From the NCBI GenBank assembly GCA_963849095.1, contig CAWKGA010000008.1, positions 310,001 to 374,000 on the forward strand: a stretch of DNA of 64,000 nt, written 5' to 3'. This DNA is from JASHUC01 sp963849095. Lineage in GTDB: Bacteria; Pseudomonadota; Gammaproteobacteria; Steroidobacterales; Steroidobacteraceae. The notes below the pieces were generated by a model. It was not told the origin of the DNA. It saw nothing but the letters and a program-made list of their open reading frames with translations, and searched no databases. The position numbers were made by a program, and so were the translations under genes. Of this stretch, positions 33,729 through 42,596 are shown piece after piece; position 1 is the first letter of the stretch, and every line of letters begins with the position of its first letter.

Positions 33729-35150
33729 ATGGACCAGGCCACTGTCGAGCACGCGGGGGCTACGCACCACCGCAGCCGGAAGCGCTGGACCGCAGGGGCG
33801 GCTGGCCTCATCGTCGTTGCCGCGCTCCTCGCCGGATGGTGGTGGATGGACCGTGCGCCGGCGTTGCGCTATGTCACCGCGCGGGTGACGCGTGGGGACA
33901 TCCAGCGCACGGTCTCCATGACCGGCACGCTCAACCCAGTCGTGACCGCCCAGGTCGAGTCCTATGTGTCGGGCGATATCAAGGCCTGGTTCTGCGACTA
34001 CAACACGGTCGTCAAGATCGGCCAGGTCTGCGCGCTCATCGATCCGCTTCCGTTCCAGGTCGTCGTGGACGAGGACCAAGCGGCGCTGCACTCCGGGATG
34101 TCGCAGCTCGCGAAGGATCGCGTCGCGGCCGCCAATCAGGCGCGGATCTATGCCTACGATCAGAAGCTGATCGGGGAGGGCATCGTCTCGCAGGAGACCC
34201 TCAACACCGACAAGGCGACCCTCGATCAGGACGGGGCGCAGGTGAACCTCGACCTCTCGACCATCGCGCAGCAGAAGGCATCCCTGCACGGCGCGGAGGT
34301 GAATCTCGGGTACACGAAGATCCTCTCGCCCGTCAACGGGATGGTCATCACGCGCTATATCGACGTGGGGCAGACCGTCGTCTCGAGTCTCTCCGCCTCG
34401 CCTCTGTTTCTCATCGGCAAGGACATGCATTCGATGGAGGTCGACACGAACGTCAGCGAGGCCGACGTGGGCGGCGTGAGGCCGCACGAAAGGACGTCCT
34501 TCACCGTCCAGGCCTATCCCACGCGCACGTTCTGGGGCGCCGTGCGCCAGGTCCGCGAGGGTCCGATCACCGTGCAGAACGTCGTGACCTACGACGTGGT
34601 GATCGACGTGAAGAACGACGACCTCGCTCTATTTCCAGGCATGACGGCAGATTGTCACATCATCACGGCCGAGCGGGAGAACGTGTTGAGGGTGCCGCTG
34701 CCTGCCATTCGCTTCAACCCCGAGGGGATCTCGCGCGAGGGCGAGGGAAGACAGAGGCCGGGCGGGGGTGGTGGCCCGGGCGGGGGTGGTGGGCCGGGAG
34801 GCGCCGGTGGGGCCGCCGGCCGGGTATTCGAGCACTCCGCTGCGACGAGCGGGACGAGCGGCACGGTCAACACGGGCCCCGCAAGCGGCACGGGTGGTAG
34901 GCGGTTCGCGGGCCGCGCCGGTCGAGGCGGCGCGCCGCGGGCGCGGCTCTGGGTCATGCGCGATGGAAAGCTGGTTCCTGTGCGGGTGCAGACCGGTCTC
35001 GACGACGGCACGCTGATCGAGGTCTGGGGCCCCGATCTGCACGAAGGTGACGTGGTCGTGGTCAACGCGGTGCGGCCGGGCGAGTCGCGCGAGCAGCCGG
35101 CGGGCAATCGCCAGGGGGGGCTCGGGTTCCGCGGCGGCTTCAGATTATGA
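33729..35150 (+). CDS. macA: MacA-like periplasmic adaptor (membrane fusion) protein
   Basis: A 473-residue HlyD/MacA-family adaptor. An N-terminal membrane anchor (about 22-40) is followed by the half-lipoyl motif, a helical hairpin around residues 100-190, the second half-lipoyl motif LSPVNGMVITRYIDVGQTV, and beta-barrel domains. Near residues 338-360 there is a Gly-rich stretch with two PGGGGG units, then a Ser/Thr/Gly linker before the last domain, an unusual insertion. It links the MacB ABC transporter to an outer membrane channel. Its stop overlaps macB by 4 nt. The ATG at 33729 follows GAGGGGG. Confidence 0.92.
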   Translation: MDQATVEHAGATHHRSRKRWTAGAAGLIVVAALLAGWWWMDRAPALRYVTARVTRGDIQRTVSMTGTLNPVVTAQVESYVSGDIKAWFCDYNTVVKIGQVCALIDPLPFQVVVDEDQAALHSGMSQLAKDRVAAANQARIYAYDQKLIGEGIVSQETLNTDKATLDQDGAQVNLDLSTIAQQKASLHGAEVNLGYTKILSPVNGMVITRYIDVGQTVVSSLSASPLFLIGKDMHSMEVDTNVSEADVGGVRPHERTSFTVQAYPTRTFWGAVRQVREGPITVQNVVTYDVVIDVKNDDLALFPGMTADCHIITAERENVLRVPLPAIRFNPEGISREGEGRQRPGGGGGPGGGGGPGGAGGAAGRVFEHSAATSGTSGTVNTGPASGTGGRRFAGRAGRGGAPRARLWVMRDGKLVPVRVQTGLDDGTLIEVWGPDLHEGDVVVVNAVRPGESREQPAGNRQGGLGFRGGFRL

Positions 35151-37258
35151 ACACCGAGGGTGAGCCCATCATCCATATCCGCGAGGTGACGAAGGTCTAC
35201 CACCTCGGCGACACGGAGGTGCATGCGCTCCGCGGAGTGAGTCTCACCATTCGCCGCGGCGAATTCGTCGCCATCATGGGCGCGTCGGGCTCGGGCAAGT
35301 CCACGCTCATGAACATTCTCGGCTGCCTCGACAAGCCGACGACCGGCGAGTACGTGCTGGAGGGGATCGACGTTGCGAAGCTGGACGAGCCTGCGCTTGC
35401 TCGCATCCGCGGCCGGCGGATCGGCTTCGTGTTCCAGACGTTCAATCTGCTGCCCCGCACCAGCGCGCTCGAGAACGTGGAGCTGCCGCTCTTCTACGCC
35501 GCGCAGATCACGGGCAACACGGCGCGGGCGCGCGACATGCTGCACATGCTCGGGCTCGCGGACCGCGAGAGAAACCAGCCGAACCAGCTCTCGGGCGGAC
35601 AGCAGCAGCGCGTCGCGATCGCCCGGGCGCTCGTCAACGATCCGGCGATCGTGCTGGCCGATGAGCCCACCGGCAACCTCGACTCGCAGACCTCCCTCGA
35701 GATCATGGCGACCATCCGGTCGCTCAATCGCGAGCGCGGCGTCACCGTGGTACTGGTCACGCACGAGCGCGAGATGGCGGAGGTCGCCGACCGGATCATC
35801 ACGGTTCGCGACGGGCGGATCATCTCCGACCAGCCGACCGTTCGCGCGGGCGCGGAGCTCGAGGCGCGCACGCTTCCCGCGGTGCAGCCCTACCACGAGC
35901 TCGAGTACGCGGGGCGGCTCGATGCCTGGCTCCACGAGGCCGGCACCCTCGGCTGGATGGCGATCGTCGCGGCGCTCCGCGCGATCGGGCGCAACAAGCT
36001 CCGCGCGGGCCTCACCATGCTCGGCGTGTTCATCGGAGTGGCGGCGCTCATCGCCATGGTGGCGGTCGGCGAGGGTGCGCGCGCCGCGGTCGAGGCCCAG
36101 GTGCAGAGCCTCGGCACGGACTTGCTGGTCGTGCTTCCGGGGACCACGCGCTTCAACGGTGTGCGCGCGGGCCGCGGCAGCGCCGCGAGCCTGCGAGTGC
36201 GCGACGTGGCCGCCATTCTCGAGGAGGACAGCGCCGTCGCCGATGCCAGCTACGTGAACCGCCAGTCCACGCAGGTGGTCAGCGGCAACCAGAACTGGAA
36301 CACGAGCATTCAGGGCATCTCCCCGAGCTATCTGTCGATCCGCCACTGGCCGGTCGTCGCCGGCCGCACGCTGACCGAGGAGGACGACCGCGACGGCGCG
36401 ACCGTCTGCTTGCTCGGCCAGAGCGTGCTCACCCAGCTGTTCGGCGAGTTCGCCGACCCCATCGGCGCGACCGTCCTGATCAAGAACGTTCCGATGGTGG
36501 TGGTCGGCGTGCTCGCCGCGAAGGGCAACTCCGCGACGGGTCAGGATCAGGACGACGTGGTGTTCATTCCGTTCACCACCTCCCAGGAGCGCATCCTGGG
36601 CGTTGCGACGCCGAGCTCCACGCAGACCCTGTCGAACAACGTCTTCGCGGCGATCGGGCCGCCTCCGAACCCCTTCGGCGTCACCCCGAAGCTCGAGGGC
36701 TTCGTGAACACCATCTTCGTGCAGGCGCGCAGCCCCCAGCTGGTGCAAACCGCGCTCGACCAGGTCACGAAGACCCTGGAGAAGGTCCACCGGATCCTGC
36801 CGGGAAAGGACGACGACTTCGTGGTGCGCGATCTTACCGAGGTTGCGCAGGTCGCCGAGCAGAGCTCGAAGGCGATGGAGCTGCTCCTCGCCGCGATCGC
36901 CTCGATCTCCCTCGTCGTCGGCGGGATCGGCATCATGAACATCCTGCTCGTCTCGGTCACCGAGCGCACGCGCGAGATCGGCATCCGCATGGCGACGGGC
37001 GCGCGGCGCCTGCACGTGCTCGCGCAGTTCCTCATCGAGGCCATGCTGCTCTCGCTCATGGGCGGCACCGCAGGCATCGCGGCCGGCGCGCTCGCCTCCG
37101 AGCTGATCTCGCACATTGCGGGGTGGGCGATCCTGCTGCGGCTCGACGTGATCGCCCTCGCGTTCGTATTCTCGGCCATCGTCGGCGTGTTCTTCGGCTT
37201 CTATCCAGCTCGCCAGGCCTCACGGCTCAATCCGATCGATGCGCTACGCTACGAATAA
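35147..37258 (+). CDS. macB: MacB-type ABC transporter, fused ATPase and permease
   Basis: A 703-residue protein. The N-terminal ABC ATPase has Walker A GASGSGKSTLMN, the signature LSGGQQQRVAIARAL and Walker B VLADEPTGNLDS. A linker leads to the first membrane helix (about residues 285-310), a large periplasmic domain and three C-terminal helices with the FtsX-like motif ERTREIGIRMATGARR. MacB drives export of macrolides, siderophores or peptides through MacA and an outer membrane channel by moving substrate from the periplasm. It overlaps macA by 4 nt and the outer membrane factor gene by 20 nt. Confidence 0.95.
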   Translation: MNTEGEPIIHIREVTKVYHLGDTEVHALRGVSLTIRRGEFVAIMGASGSGKSTLMNILGCLDKPTTGEYVLEGIDVAKLDEPALARIRGRRIGFVFQTFNLLPRTSALENVELPLFYAAQITGNTARARDMLHMLGLADRERNQPNQLSGGQQQRVAIARALVNDPAIVLADEPTGNLDSQTSLEIMATIRSLNRERGVTVVLVTHEREMAEVADRIITVRDGRIISDQPTVRAGAELEARTLPAVQPYHELEYAGRLDAWLHEAGTLGWMAIVAALRAIGRNKLRAGLTMLGVFIGVAALIAMVAVGEGARAAVEAQVQSLGTDLLVVLPGTTRFNGVRAGRGSAASLRVRDVAAILEEDSAVADASYVNRQSTQVVSGNQNWNTSIQGISPSYLSIRHWPVVAGRTLTEEDDRDGATVCLLGQSVLTQLFGEFADPIGATVLIKNVPMVVVGVLAAKGNSATGQDQDDVVFIPFTTSQERILGVATPSSTQTLSNNVFAAIGPPPNPFGVTPKLEGFVNTIFVQARSPQLVQTALDQVTKTLEKVHRILPGKDDDFVVRDLTEVAQVAEQSSKAMELLLAAIASISLVVGGIGIMNILLVSVTERTREIGIRMATGARRLHVLAQFLIEAMLLSLMGGTAGIAAGALASELISHIAGWAILLRLDVIALAFVFSAIVGVFFGFYPARQASRLNPIDALRYE

Positions 37259-38723
37259 CTCCGGGGAGCGAAGCGAGGTCCGCGCGGCCGCTCTTGCCGC
37301 CGCCGCCCTGACCCTCGCGAGCTGCGCGGTCGGCCCCGACTTTCACCAGCCGAAACCCCCGGACACGCAGGAGTACCTGCACTCGCGCGCGCAGCCCGCG
37401 CAAGGCGCTCAGGCCGCGCAGGCCGAGGCGCGGGATGTCCAGCACATCGCCGTCGGCGCGCAGATCGCCGGTGATTGGTGGCAGCTGTTCCACTCGCCCG
37501 CGCTCGACGAGGTGGTGCGTGAGGCGATCACCGATAGTCCGACGCTCGCAGCGGCCAACTCAACGCTCGCGGAGGCGCGCGAGGAGGTGGTCGTCACGCA
37601 GGCGGGTCTGCTGCCGCGTCTGAGCGCAAACGCGGACGCGCAGCACTCGGGTGAAGGCGGGGCGGGAGCGCTCGATGGCGGGAGTTCCAATCTCTACTCG
37701 GTGGGGCTCTCGGCGAGCTACAGCGTGGATGTCTTCGGTGGCACGCGCCGCGCGGTGGAGCAGCAGCGCGCGCTCGCCGCGATGCAGCGCGATCAGCTCG
37801 CCGCGGCCTATCTCACGCTCACGGGGGAGGTGGTGAACGAGGCGCTCACGATCGTCTCCACGCGGCTCCAGATCAGCACCACGGAGGAGCTGATCGCGAG
37901 CGACCGGAAGAATCTCGCCCTGACGCAGCGCGAGTTCGACGTGGGAGTTGCGACGCGTGCCGACGTGCTCACGGCCGACAGCCAGCTCGCGGCCGATCTC
38001 ACGCAGCTGCCGACCCTTCGCAAGCAGCTCGATCAGGCTTACGACGCGCTCGCCGTGCTTGCGGGCCGGACGCCGGCCGAATGGAAGACATACGCCTTCG
38101 ACATCCGCGAGTTCACGCTGCCGCGGCAGATTCCGCTCAGCCTGCCTTCCGAGCTGGTGCACCAGCGCCCGGACATCCTCGCCGCCGAGGCGCAGCTGCA
38201 CGCGGCGAGCGCCGCGGTGGGAGTCGCCGTTGCGCAGGAGTATCCGGATATCACCCTCTCCGCCTCACTCACTCGCAGTGCGCTCCAGGCGGCTGGACTG
38301 TTCCATCAGTTCGACACGCTGTGGAGCGCCGGCGGGGCGCTCGCGGAGCCGATCTTCGAGGGAGGGGCCCTGCGCGCGCAGGTGCGCGCCGCGCGCGATG
38401 CGTTCAAGGCGCAGGCTTCCACTTACCGGTCGGTCGTGCTCAGCGCGCTCGGACAGGTCGCGGACGATCTCTGGGCGCTGCAGTACGACGCCGAGCTCCT
38501 GACTGTGGACCGGCACTCTGTCGATGTCGCCTCGGAGGCTTTGAGGCTGCAGCAGACGAGCTACCAGGTCGGCACGACGAACGTGATCAATCTCATCGAC
38601 GCGGAGCGCACGTATGCACAGGCGCGGCTCGGCTTCGCAACCGCTCAGGTGCAGCAATTCGAGGATACCGCCGGGCTGCTCGTCGCGATCGGCGGGGGAT
38701 GGTGGAAGGACGGGCTCAATTGA
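37239..38723 (+). CDS. Outer membrane efflux lipoprotein (NodT/TolC family)
   Basis: A 494-residue outer membrane factor. The N-terminus AALTLASCAVGPDF is a lipoprotein signal with the lipobox LASC. Two outer membrane efflux repeats follow, with DITLSASLTRSALQA and the C-terminal RLQQTSYQVGTTNVINLID-type region. It forms the outer membrane channel of the MacAB system encoded upstream. The ATG lies inside the macB coding end (20 nt overlap). Confidence 0.93.
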   Translation: MRYATNNSGERSEVRAAALAAAALTLASCAVGPDFHQPKPPDTQEYLHSRAQPAQGAQAAQAEARDVQHIAVGAQIAGDWWQLFHSPALDEVVREAITDSPTLAAANSTLAEAREEVVVTQAGLLPRLSANADAQHSGEGGAGALDGGSSNLYSVGLSASYSVDVFGGTRRAVEQQRALAAMQRDQLAAAYLTLTGEVVNEALTIVSTRLQISTTEELIASDRKNLALTQREFDVGVATRADVLTADSQLAADLTQLPTLRKQLDQAYDALAVLAGRTPAEWKTYAFDIREFTLPRQIPLSLPSELVHQRPDILAAEAQLHAASAAVGVAVAQEYPDITLSASLTRSALQAAGLFHQFDTLWSAGGALAEPIFEGGALRAQVRAARDAFKAQASTYRSVVLSALGQVADDLWALQYDAELLTVDRHSVDVASEALRLQQTSYQVGTTNVINLIDAERTYAQARLGFATAQVQQFEDTAGLLVAIGGGWWKDGLN

Positions 38724-38731
38724 TCGTCGGC

Positions 38732-39427
38732 TCAGCAGACGTCCTCGTAGATTTGCTCGAGGGGTAGCGAGAGCCCGATCGAGCGGAATTCGGCGACGGC
38801 GTCGGGACCGGCGATGAGCTCGCCCCGCCAGCAATCCTTCCGGCGGCAAATCGTGAGCTCGCGCGCATCCTGCGCGGCAATCACGTATTCCTCGATCGAG
38901 GCGGTGCGGCGGTAGTTGAGCGACTTCTCTCTCCGGTCGATCTCCCGGGTGGAGGGTGACAGCACCTCCACGACCAGCTTCGGATCGCGAATCTTGTTCT
39001 CCGTCCAGCGCTCCCGCTGGCAAGCGACCATCACGTCCGGGTAGTAGACGATCTCGTCAGAGTCGTTCTTCATATGGAGCTGCTGGTCGGCGGTGAAGGC
39101 CCTGCATGGACTGCCGCGCAGATGGGTATGGAATGCCGCGAACAGGTTACCGGCCACCGTATTGTGTGCGACGCTTGCGCCGGTCATCGCGTACATCACC
39201 CCGTTGATGTACTCGTGACGCACCGGGCTTTTCTCCTCCAGCAGGTCGTACTCCTCCAGCGTCAACAGGGAGGACGGAGCCGCTTCATAAGCCGGGCGCG
39301 ACTCCTCGACTCGATTCTCTTCGTCCTCCGCGTGCTGAATGAGATCCTGAAGCCAGAACATGACGACTTCGCGGTCGCCGGAAGAGAGGCGCTCGACGGC
39401 GCGCTGGATGTCTGCGACCGTATGCAT
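38732..39427 (-). CDS. Uma2-family putative endonuclease (DUF820)
   Basis: A 231-residue protein. The segment EEKSPVRHEYINGVMYAMTG followed by VYYPDVMVACQRE and DPKLVVEVLSPSTREIDRREK is the PD-(D/E)XK-like core of the Uma2/DUF820 family. Its cellular role is poorly known. An additional N-terminal 60 residues (ADIQRAVERLSSGDREVVMF) are helical, resembling an addiction-module or swapped domain. The ATG at 39427 was chosen; an upstream in-frame start would extend it 16 residues. It stands alone, with an inverted repeat about 64-90 nt upstream. Confidence 0.85.
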   Translation of the reverse strand: MHTVADIQRAVERLSSGDREVVMFWLQDLIQHAEDEENRVEESRPAYEAAPSSLLTLEEYDLLEEKSPVRHEYINGVMYAMTGASVAHNTVAGNLFAAFHTHLRGSPCRAFTADQQLHMKNDSDEIVYYPDVMVACQRERWTENKIRDPKLVVEVLSPSTREIDRREKSLNYRRTASIEEYVIAAQDARELTICRRKDCWRGELIAGPDAVAEFRSIGLSLPLEQIYEDVC

Positions 39428-39490
39428 GGGTGCACCGGAAGGTCGTGCAACGGATGGCGCAGTGTAGCGCAGCACGCGCCGTGGGACGTA

Positions 39491-39516
39491 TCAATATCTC
39501 ACGTGTTTGATATTGA
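39491..39516. promoter_or_regulatory. Inverted repeat upstream of the Uma2 gene
   Basis: TCAATATC (39491-39498) and GATATTGA (39509-39516) are perfect 8-bp arms around a 10-nt spacer that contains CACGTG. The AT-rich arms are distinct from the GC-rich surroundings, suggesting an operator over the Uma2 promoter rather than a terminator. Confidence 0.45.
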
Positions 39517-39576
39517 AAGAGCGCCGCCGGCATGTAGATTGGGACGTCGTAACCGGACGTCGACCGCCTGGCGCGC

Positions 39577-41073
39577 TCAGGCCCAGCCGATCGAGCACTC
39601 CACGGCCTTGCGCCACGAGCGCAGCAAGTGCTCGCGCCGATCGGCGCTCATCGCGGGCGTCCAGCGTCTCGCCACTTCCCAGTTGGCGACGAGCTCCTCT
39701 GGGCCGCTCCAGTAACCGACCGCCAGGCCCGCTGCGTAGGCAGAGCCGAGCGCCGTCGTCTCGGTGACACGGGGGCGGACGACGGCTGCATCGAGAATAT
39801 CCGCTTGAAACTGCATCAGCAGATCGTTCACGACCATGCCGCCGTCCACTCGCAGCTCCTTCATGGGGATCCCGCTGTCCCGCTCCATCGCCGAGAGCAC
39901 TTCGTGCGTTTGATAGGCCGTCGCCTCGAGCGCCGCGCGAGCAAGATGCGCTCGATTTGAGTGGTGCGTGAGCCCGGTGATCACGCCCCTTGCCGTCGCG
40001 TTCCAGTGTGGAGCGAAGAGTCCGGAGAAGGCCGGTACGATGTAGACGTCGCCATTGTCGGGCACTTCGCGCGCGAGCGTCTCGATCTCCGCGCTGCCGG
40101 CGATGAGCCGCAGGTTGTCGCGCAACCACTGCACCAGGGCGCCGGCGATGGCGATGGAGCCCTCCAGTGCGTAGCACGGTCGTTGATGCGCGAGCTGGTA
40201 GGCGACCGTGGTGATCAGACCCGCTCGCGATGCGACTGGCGTCTTGCCGGTGTTCATGAGCACGAAGCAGCCGGTGCCGTAGGTGTTCTTCGCCTCCCCG
40301 GGCCGGAAGCAGGCCTGGCCGACGAGCGCCGCCTGCTGATCGCCGAGCAGCCCCGCGATGGTCGCGCCGGCGAGCGGCGAAACCTTGACCTCGCAGAAGA
40401 CTCCGCTCGACGGCACGATCCGCGGCAGGACGGCGCGGGGAATGTCGAACGCATCGGTGAGCTCGGCGTCCCAGTCGAGCGTCTCGAGATTCATGAGCTG
40501 CGTGCGGCTCGCGTTCGACACATCCGTAACATGCACGCCGCCTTGCGGGCCGCCGGAGAGGTTCCAGACGAGCCAGGAGTCGATGGTGCCGAAGAGCGCA
40601 TCGCCCGCCTGCGCCATGGCGCGGGCGCCGGGCGTCTCATCGAGGAGCCATTTTAGCTTCGGCGCGCTGAAGTAGCTCGCGAGCGGCAGTCCGGTCTTCG
40701 CCCTGAACCGATCCCGGCCGCCGTGCTGCGCATATTCGGCGACGAGACTGTCGACACGCGTGTCTTGCCACACGATCGCGTGGTGCAGGGGCTTGCCCGT
40801 GCGCCGATCCCAGAGGATCGTCGTCTCCCGTTGATTCGTGACGCCGATGGACGCGAGATCCGAGGCGGCGAGTCCACCGCGCGCGAGGGCCGTGCCGATC
40901 ACCTCGACCGTGTTCCTCCAGATCTCCGCGGCGTCGTGCTCCACCCAGCCGGGCCGCGGATAGATCTGGCGATGCTCCTTCTGCGCGCTCGCGAGGGTCT
41001 CGCCGCGCCGGTCGAAGACGATGAAACGCGTGCTCGTCGTGCCCTGATCGATCGCTCCGAGGTACCGCGTCAT
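39577..41073 (-). CDS. glpK: Glycerol kinase
   Basis: A 498-residue FGGY kinase. The N-terminus GAIDQGTTSTRFIVFD is the ATP-site phosphate loop, VTNQRETTILWDRRTGKPLH is highly conserved, and the C-terminal signature is GMVVNDLLMQFQADILD. It phosphorylates glycerol to glycerol 3-phosphate. The ATG at 41073 overlaps the glpD stop by 4 nt, so the genes are coupled. No glpF or glpR is visible next to it. Confidence 0.96.
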   Translation of the reverse strand: MTRYLGAIDQGTTSTRFIVFDRRGETLASAQKEHRQIYPRPGWVEHDAAEIWRNTVEVIGTALARGGLAASDLASIGVTNQRETTILWDRRTGKPLHHAIVWQDTRVDSLVAEYAQHGGRDRFRAKTGLPLASYFSAPKLKWLLDETPGARAMAQAGDALFGTIDSWLVWNLSGGPQGGVHVTDVSNASRTQLMNLETLDWDAELTDAFDIPRAVLPRIVPSSGVFCEVKVSPLAGATIAGLLGDQQAALVGQACFRPGEAKNTYGTGCFVLMNTGKTPVASRAGLITTVAYQLAHQRPCYALEGSIAIAGALVQWLRDNLRLIAGSAEIETLAREVPDNGDVYIVPAFSGLFAPHWNATARGVITGLTHHSNRAHLARAALEATAYQTHEVLSAMERDSGIPMKELRVDGGMVVNDLLMQFQADILDAAVVRPRVTETTALGSAYAAGLAVGYWSGPEELVANWEVARRWTPAMSADRREHLLRSWRKAVECSIGWA

Positions 41074-42596
41074 GGCCGGGCCCCCACGCGTGCGGCGTCG
41101 CCCCGGGCCTGCAAGTACAGGTTGAGCCGCTCGGCGGCGCCGGAGGGGACGTGCAGGCCGAGCTTCGAGCGGCGCCAGAGGATATCGTCCGCGGTGGCCG
41201 CCCACTCCTCGGCTCTCAAGTGGTCCACCTCCGCCGCAGTGAGTCCGGCCCCGAGGGGCTCGCCCAGGGCATCGAGCGAGTCTGCGTGGCCGACGATGCG
41301 CTCCATGCGTGTGCCGTAGGCGTGCGCCATGCGGCGAGCGACCGGGCGGGGCAGAAAGGGCCAGCGGCGCAGCGCATCGTCCAGGAAGACCTCGAAATTC
41401 CCGCCGGGCAGGTCACCGCCCGGTAGGGGAGCCTCGCCGGTCCAGGAGTGTGGCCACCCGCCGACGAGCGGCCTCAACTTGTGGAGCGCCGCTTCCGCAA
41501 GGCTGCGGTACGTCGAGAGCTTGCCGCCGATCACGGAGAGCAGCGCCGTTCCGTTGGGCGCGTGCTCCAGCTCCAGATCATAGTCGCGCGTCACCTCCTG
41601 AGCCCGATTGGCATGGTCGTCGTGGAGCGCGCGCACGCCGGCGTAGCGCCAGGCCACGTCGGCCGCGGTCACGGTGCGCGTGAAGTAGCGGTTAACGCTC
41701 TCGCAAAGGTACGCGATCTCCGCGGGCGTCACGCGCACGTCGTGCAAGTCGCCCTCGTACGAAATATCGGTGGTCCCGATGAGCGTGAACTGCTCCTCGT
41801 AGGGGATGGCAAACACCACTCGCCGATCGGGGTTCTGGAGCGTATAGGCCTGCTCGCCGTCGAAGATCCGCGGCACGACGATGTGGCTGCCCTTGACGAG
41901 CCGCACGCGGTCGGCGGCAGGCAACCCGGCGGCCCGCCTAACCGCCTCGATCCAGCATCCGGACGCGTTGACCAGCGCCCGCGCGCGGACCTGGATGCGC
42001 CGGCCCGTCGGAATGTCCGCGCACTCGGCGTCCCATCCGGTCGGATCCGCTCGCGCCGACTCGAGCCGCGTGCGGGTGAGAACCGTGGCGCCCCGCTCGG
42101 CGGCGTCCAGGGCGTTGAGCAGCACCAGCCGGCTGTCGTCGACGCGACAGTCGGAATACGCGAAGCCCCGCGTGAAGCCGGGCTTGAGCGCCCTGCCGGC
42201 CGGGTCCCGATCGAGGCGAATGGCGCGGGACGCCTCGAGGCGCTTGCGGCCGCCGAGGTTGTCGTAGAACAGCAAACCTAAGCGAATCTGCCAGCGCGGC
42301 CGCAATTCCTCCACGTGAGGGAGCACGAAGCGGATCGGACGGACGATGTGCGGCGCGATGGCGAGCAGGCGCTCGCGCTCGGTCAGCGCCTCGCGAACCA
42401 GCCGCAGCTCGCCATACTCGAGATAGCGCAGTCCGCCGTGAATGAGCTTGGTGCTCGCGGAGGAGGCGAATGCGGCGAGGTCCGCCTGCTCCACTAGACA
42501 TACGCTCAGGCCGCGCCCCGCCGCATCCCGCGCGATACCTGCGCCGTTGATGCCGCCGCCGACCACCAGCAAATCGAACAGTAGTCTTTCCGCCAT
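41070..42596 (-). CDS. glpD: Aerobic glycerol-3-phosphate dehydrogenase
   Basis: A 508-residue membrane-associated FAD enzyme. The N-terminal FAD motif is LLVVGGGINGAGIARDAAGR, then LIHGGLRYLEYGELRLVREA and the family block GTTDISYEGDLHDVRVTPAE. It oxidises glycerol 3-phosphate to dihydroxyacetone phosphate and passes electrons to ubiquinone. It is first in a two-gene operon with glpK. Its ATG overlaps the putative ATG of the divergent MFS gene, so its promoter must lie within that gene's 5' region. Confidence 0.96.
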   Translation of the reverse strand: MAERLLFDLLVVGGGINGAGIARDAAGRGLSVCLVEQADLAAFASSASTKLIHGGLRYLEYGELRLVREALTERERLLAIAPHIVRPIRFVLPHVEELRPRWQIRLGLLFYDNLGGRKRLEASRAIRLDRDPAGRALKPGFTRGFAYSDCRVDDSRLVLLNALDAAERGATVLTRTRLESARADPTGWDAECADIPTGRRIQVRARALVNASGCWIEAVRRAAGLPAADRVRLVKGSHIVVPRIFDGEQAYTLQNPDRRVVFAIPYEEQFTLIGTTDISYEGDLHDVRVTPAEIAYLCESVNRYFTRTVTAADVAWRYAGVRALHDDHANRAQEVTRDYDLELEHAPNGTALLSVIGGKLSTYRSLAEAALHKLRPLVGGWPHSWTGEAPLPGGDLPGGNFEVFLDDALRRWPFLPRPVARRMAHAYGTRMERIVGHADSLDALGEPLGAGLTAAEVDHLRAEEWAATADDILWRRSKLGLHVPSGAAERLNLYLQARGDAARVGARP

